Positions 16,696 to 16,696 of a DNA stretch of 16,696 bases are shown piece after piece. The DNA lies in contig JAISKU010000072.1 in assembly GCA_031261245.1 (NCBI GenBank), positions 1-16,696 on the forward strand. The letters are read 5' to 3'. Every line of letters starts with the position of its first letter. Positions within the stretch are counted from its first letter, which is position 1. This stretch comes from Oscillospiraceae bacterium. Lineage in GTDB: Bacteria; Bacillota; Clostridia; Oscillospirales; Oscillospiraceae. Position numbers and translations under genes: made by a program. The notes beneath the pieces were generated by a model, which saw only the letters and a program-made list of their open reading frames with translations, had not been told where the DNA came from and searched no databases.

Positions 16696-16696
16696 C

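Noticed and set aside
16532..16696. T-box or other riboswitch before cysE
   Set aside because: The promoter leaves a leader of about 40 bases, and no specifier stem or antiterminator motif is visible.

Overview
The window is a compact, GC-rich stretch of bacterial chromosome with 14 recognisable protein genes. Every one lies on the minus strand, so transcription runs from high to low coordinates. The gene content points to a Bacillota/Clostridia member, probably an uncultured gut-type lineage: a ClpE-type chaperone with an N-terminal zinc finger, a DUF5711-like anchored protein next to CvpA, the EcfA1-EcfA2-EcfT-TruA block, and purine-rich Shine-Dalgarno sites. This placement rests on gene content alone. 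I see no rRNA, tRNA, CRISPR array, insertion sequence or phage gene, and no gap between genes reaches 300 bases.

Layout, in order of transcription. (1) 16627-16696 holds what may be the tail of an upstream gene. (2) A strong extended -10 promoter (16578-16606) drives cysE, cysS and a MATE efflux gene. The first two make the cysteine precursor O-acetylserine and charge tRNA-Cys. (3) A second promoter (13123-13152) overlaps the MATE stop codon. It opens an eight-gene chain whose neighbours abut, overlap or sit 4 nt apart: an RlmI-like methyltransferase, ecfA1, ecfA2, ecfT, truA, an ATP-grasp enzyme, a PHP phosphoesterase and a NodB-type polysaccharide deacetylase. (4) After a 66-bp AT-rich gap with an extended -10 promoter (5869-5897) come a DUF5711-like anchored beta-propeller protein, cvpA, pgsA and clpE. 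(5) An 87-bp gap with a perfect 11-bp palindrome is followed by a radical SAM gene that runs off the left edge.

Most of the content is housekeeping: cysteine metabolism, vitamin/metal uptake energising, tRNA and rRNA modification, phosphatidylglycerol synthesis and proteolysis. Two places stand out. The first is the ATP-grasp/PHP/deacetylase cassette translationally coupled behind truA, which looks like a small undescribed pathway acting on a cell-surface or secondary metabolite. The second is the radical SAM gene, which has an uncommon C-x8-C-x2-C cluster motif. Its best Shine-Dalgarno and ATG are separated from its reading frame by one extra A in a run of five.
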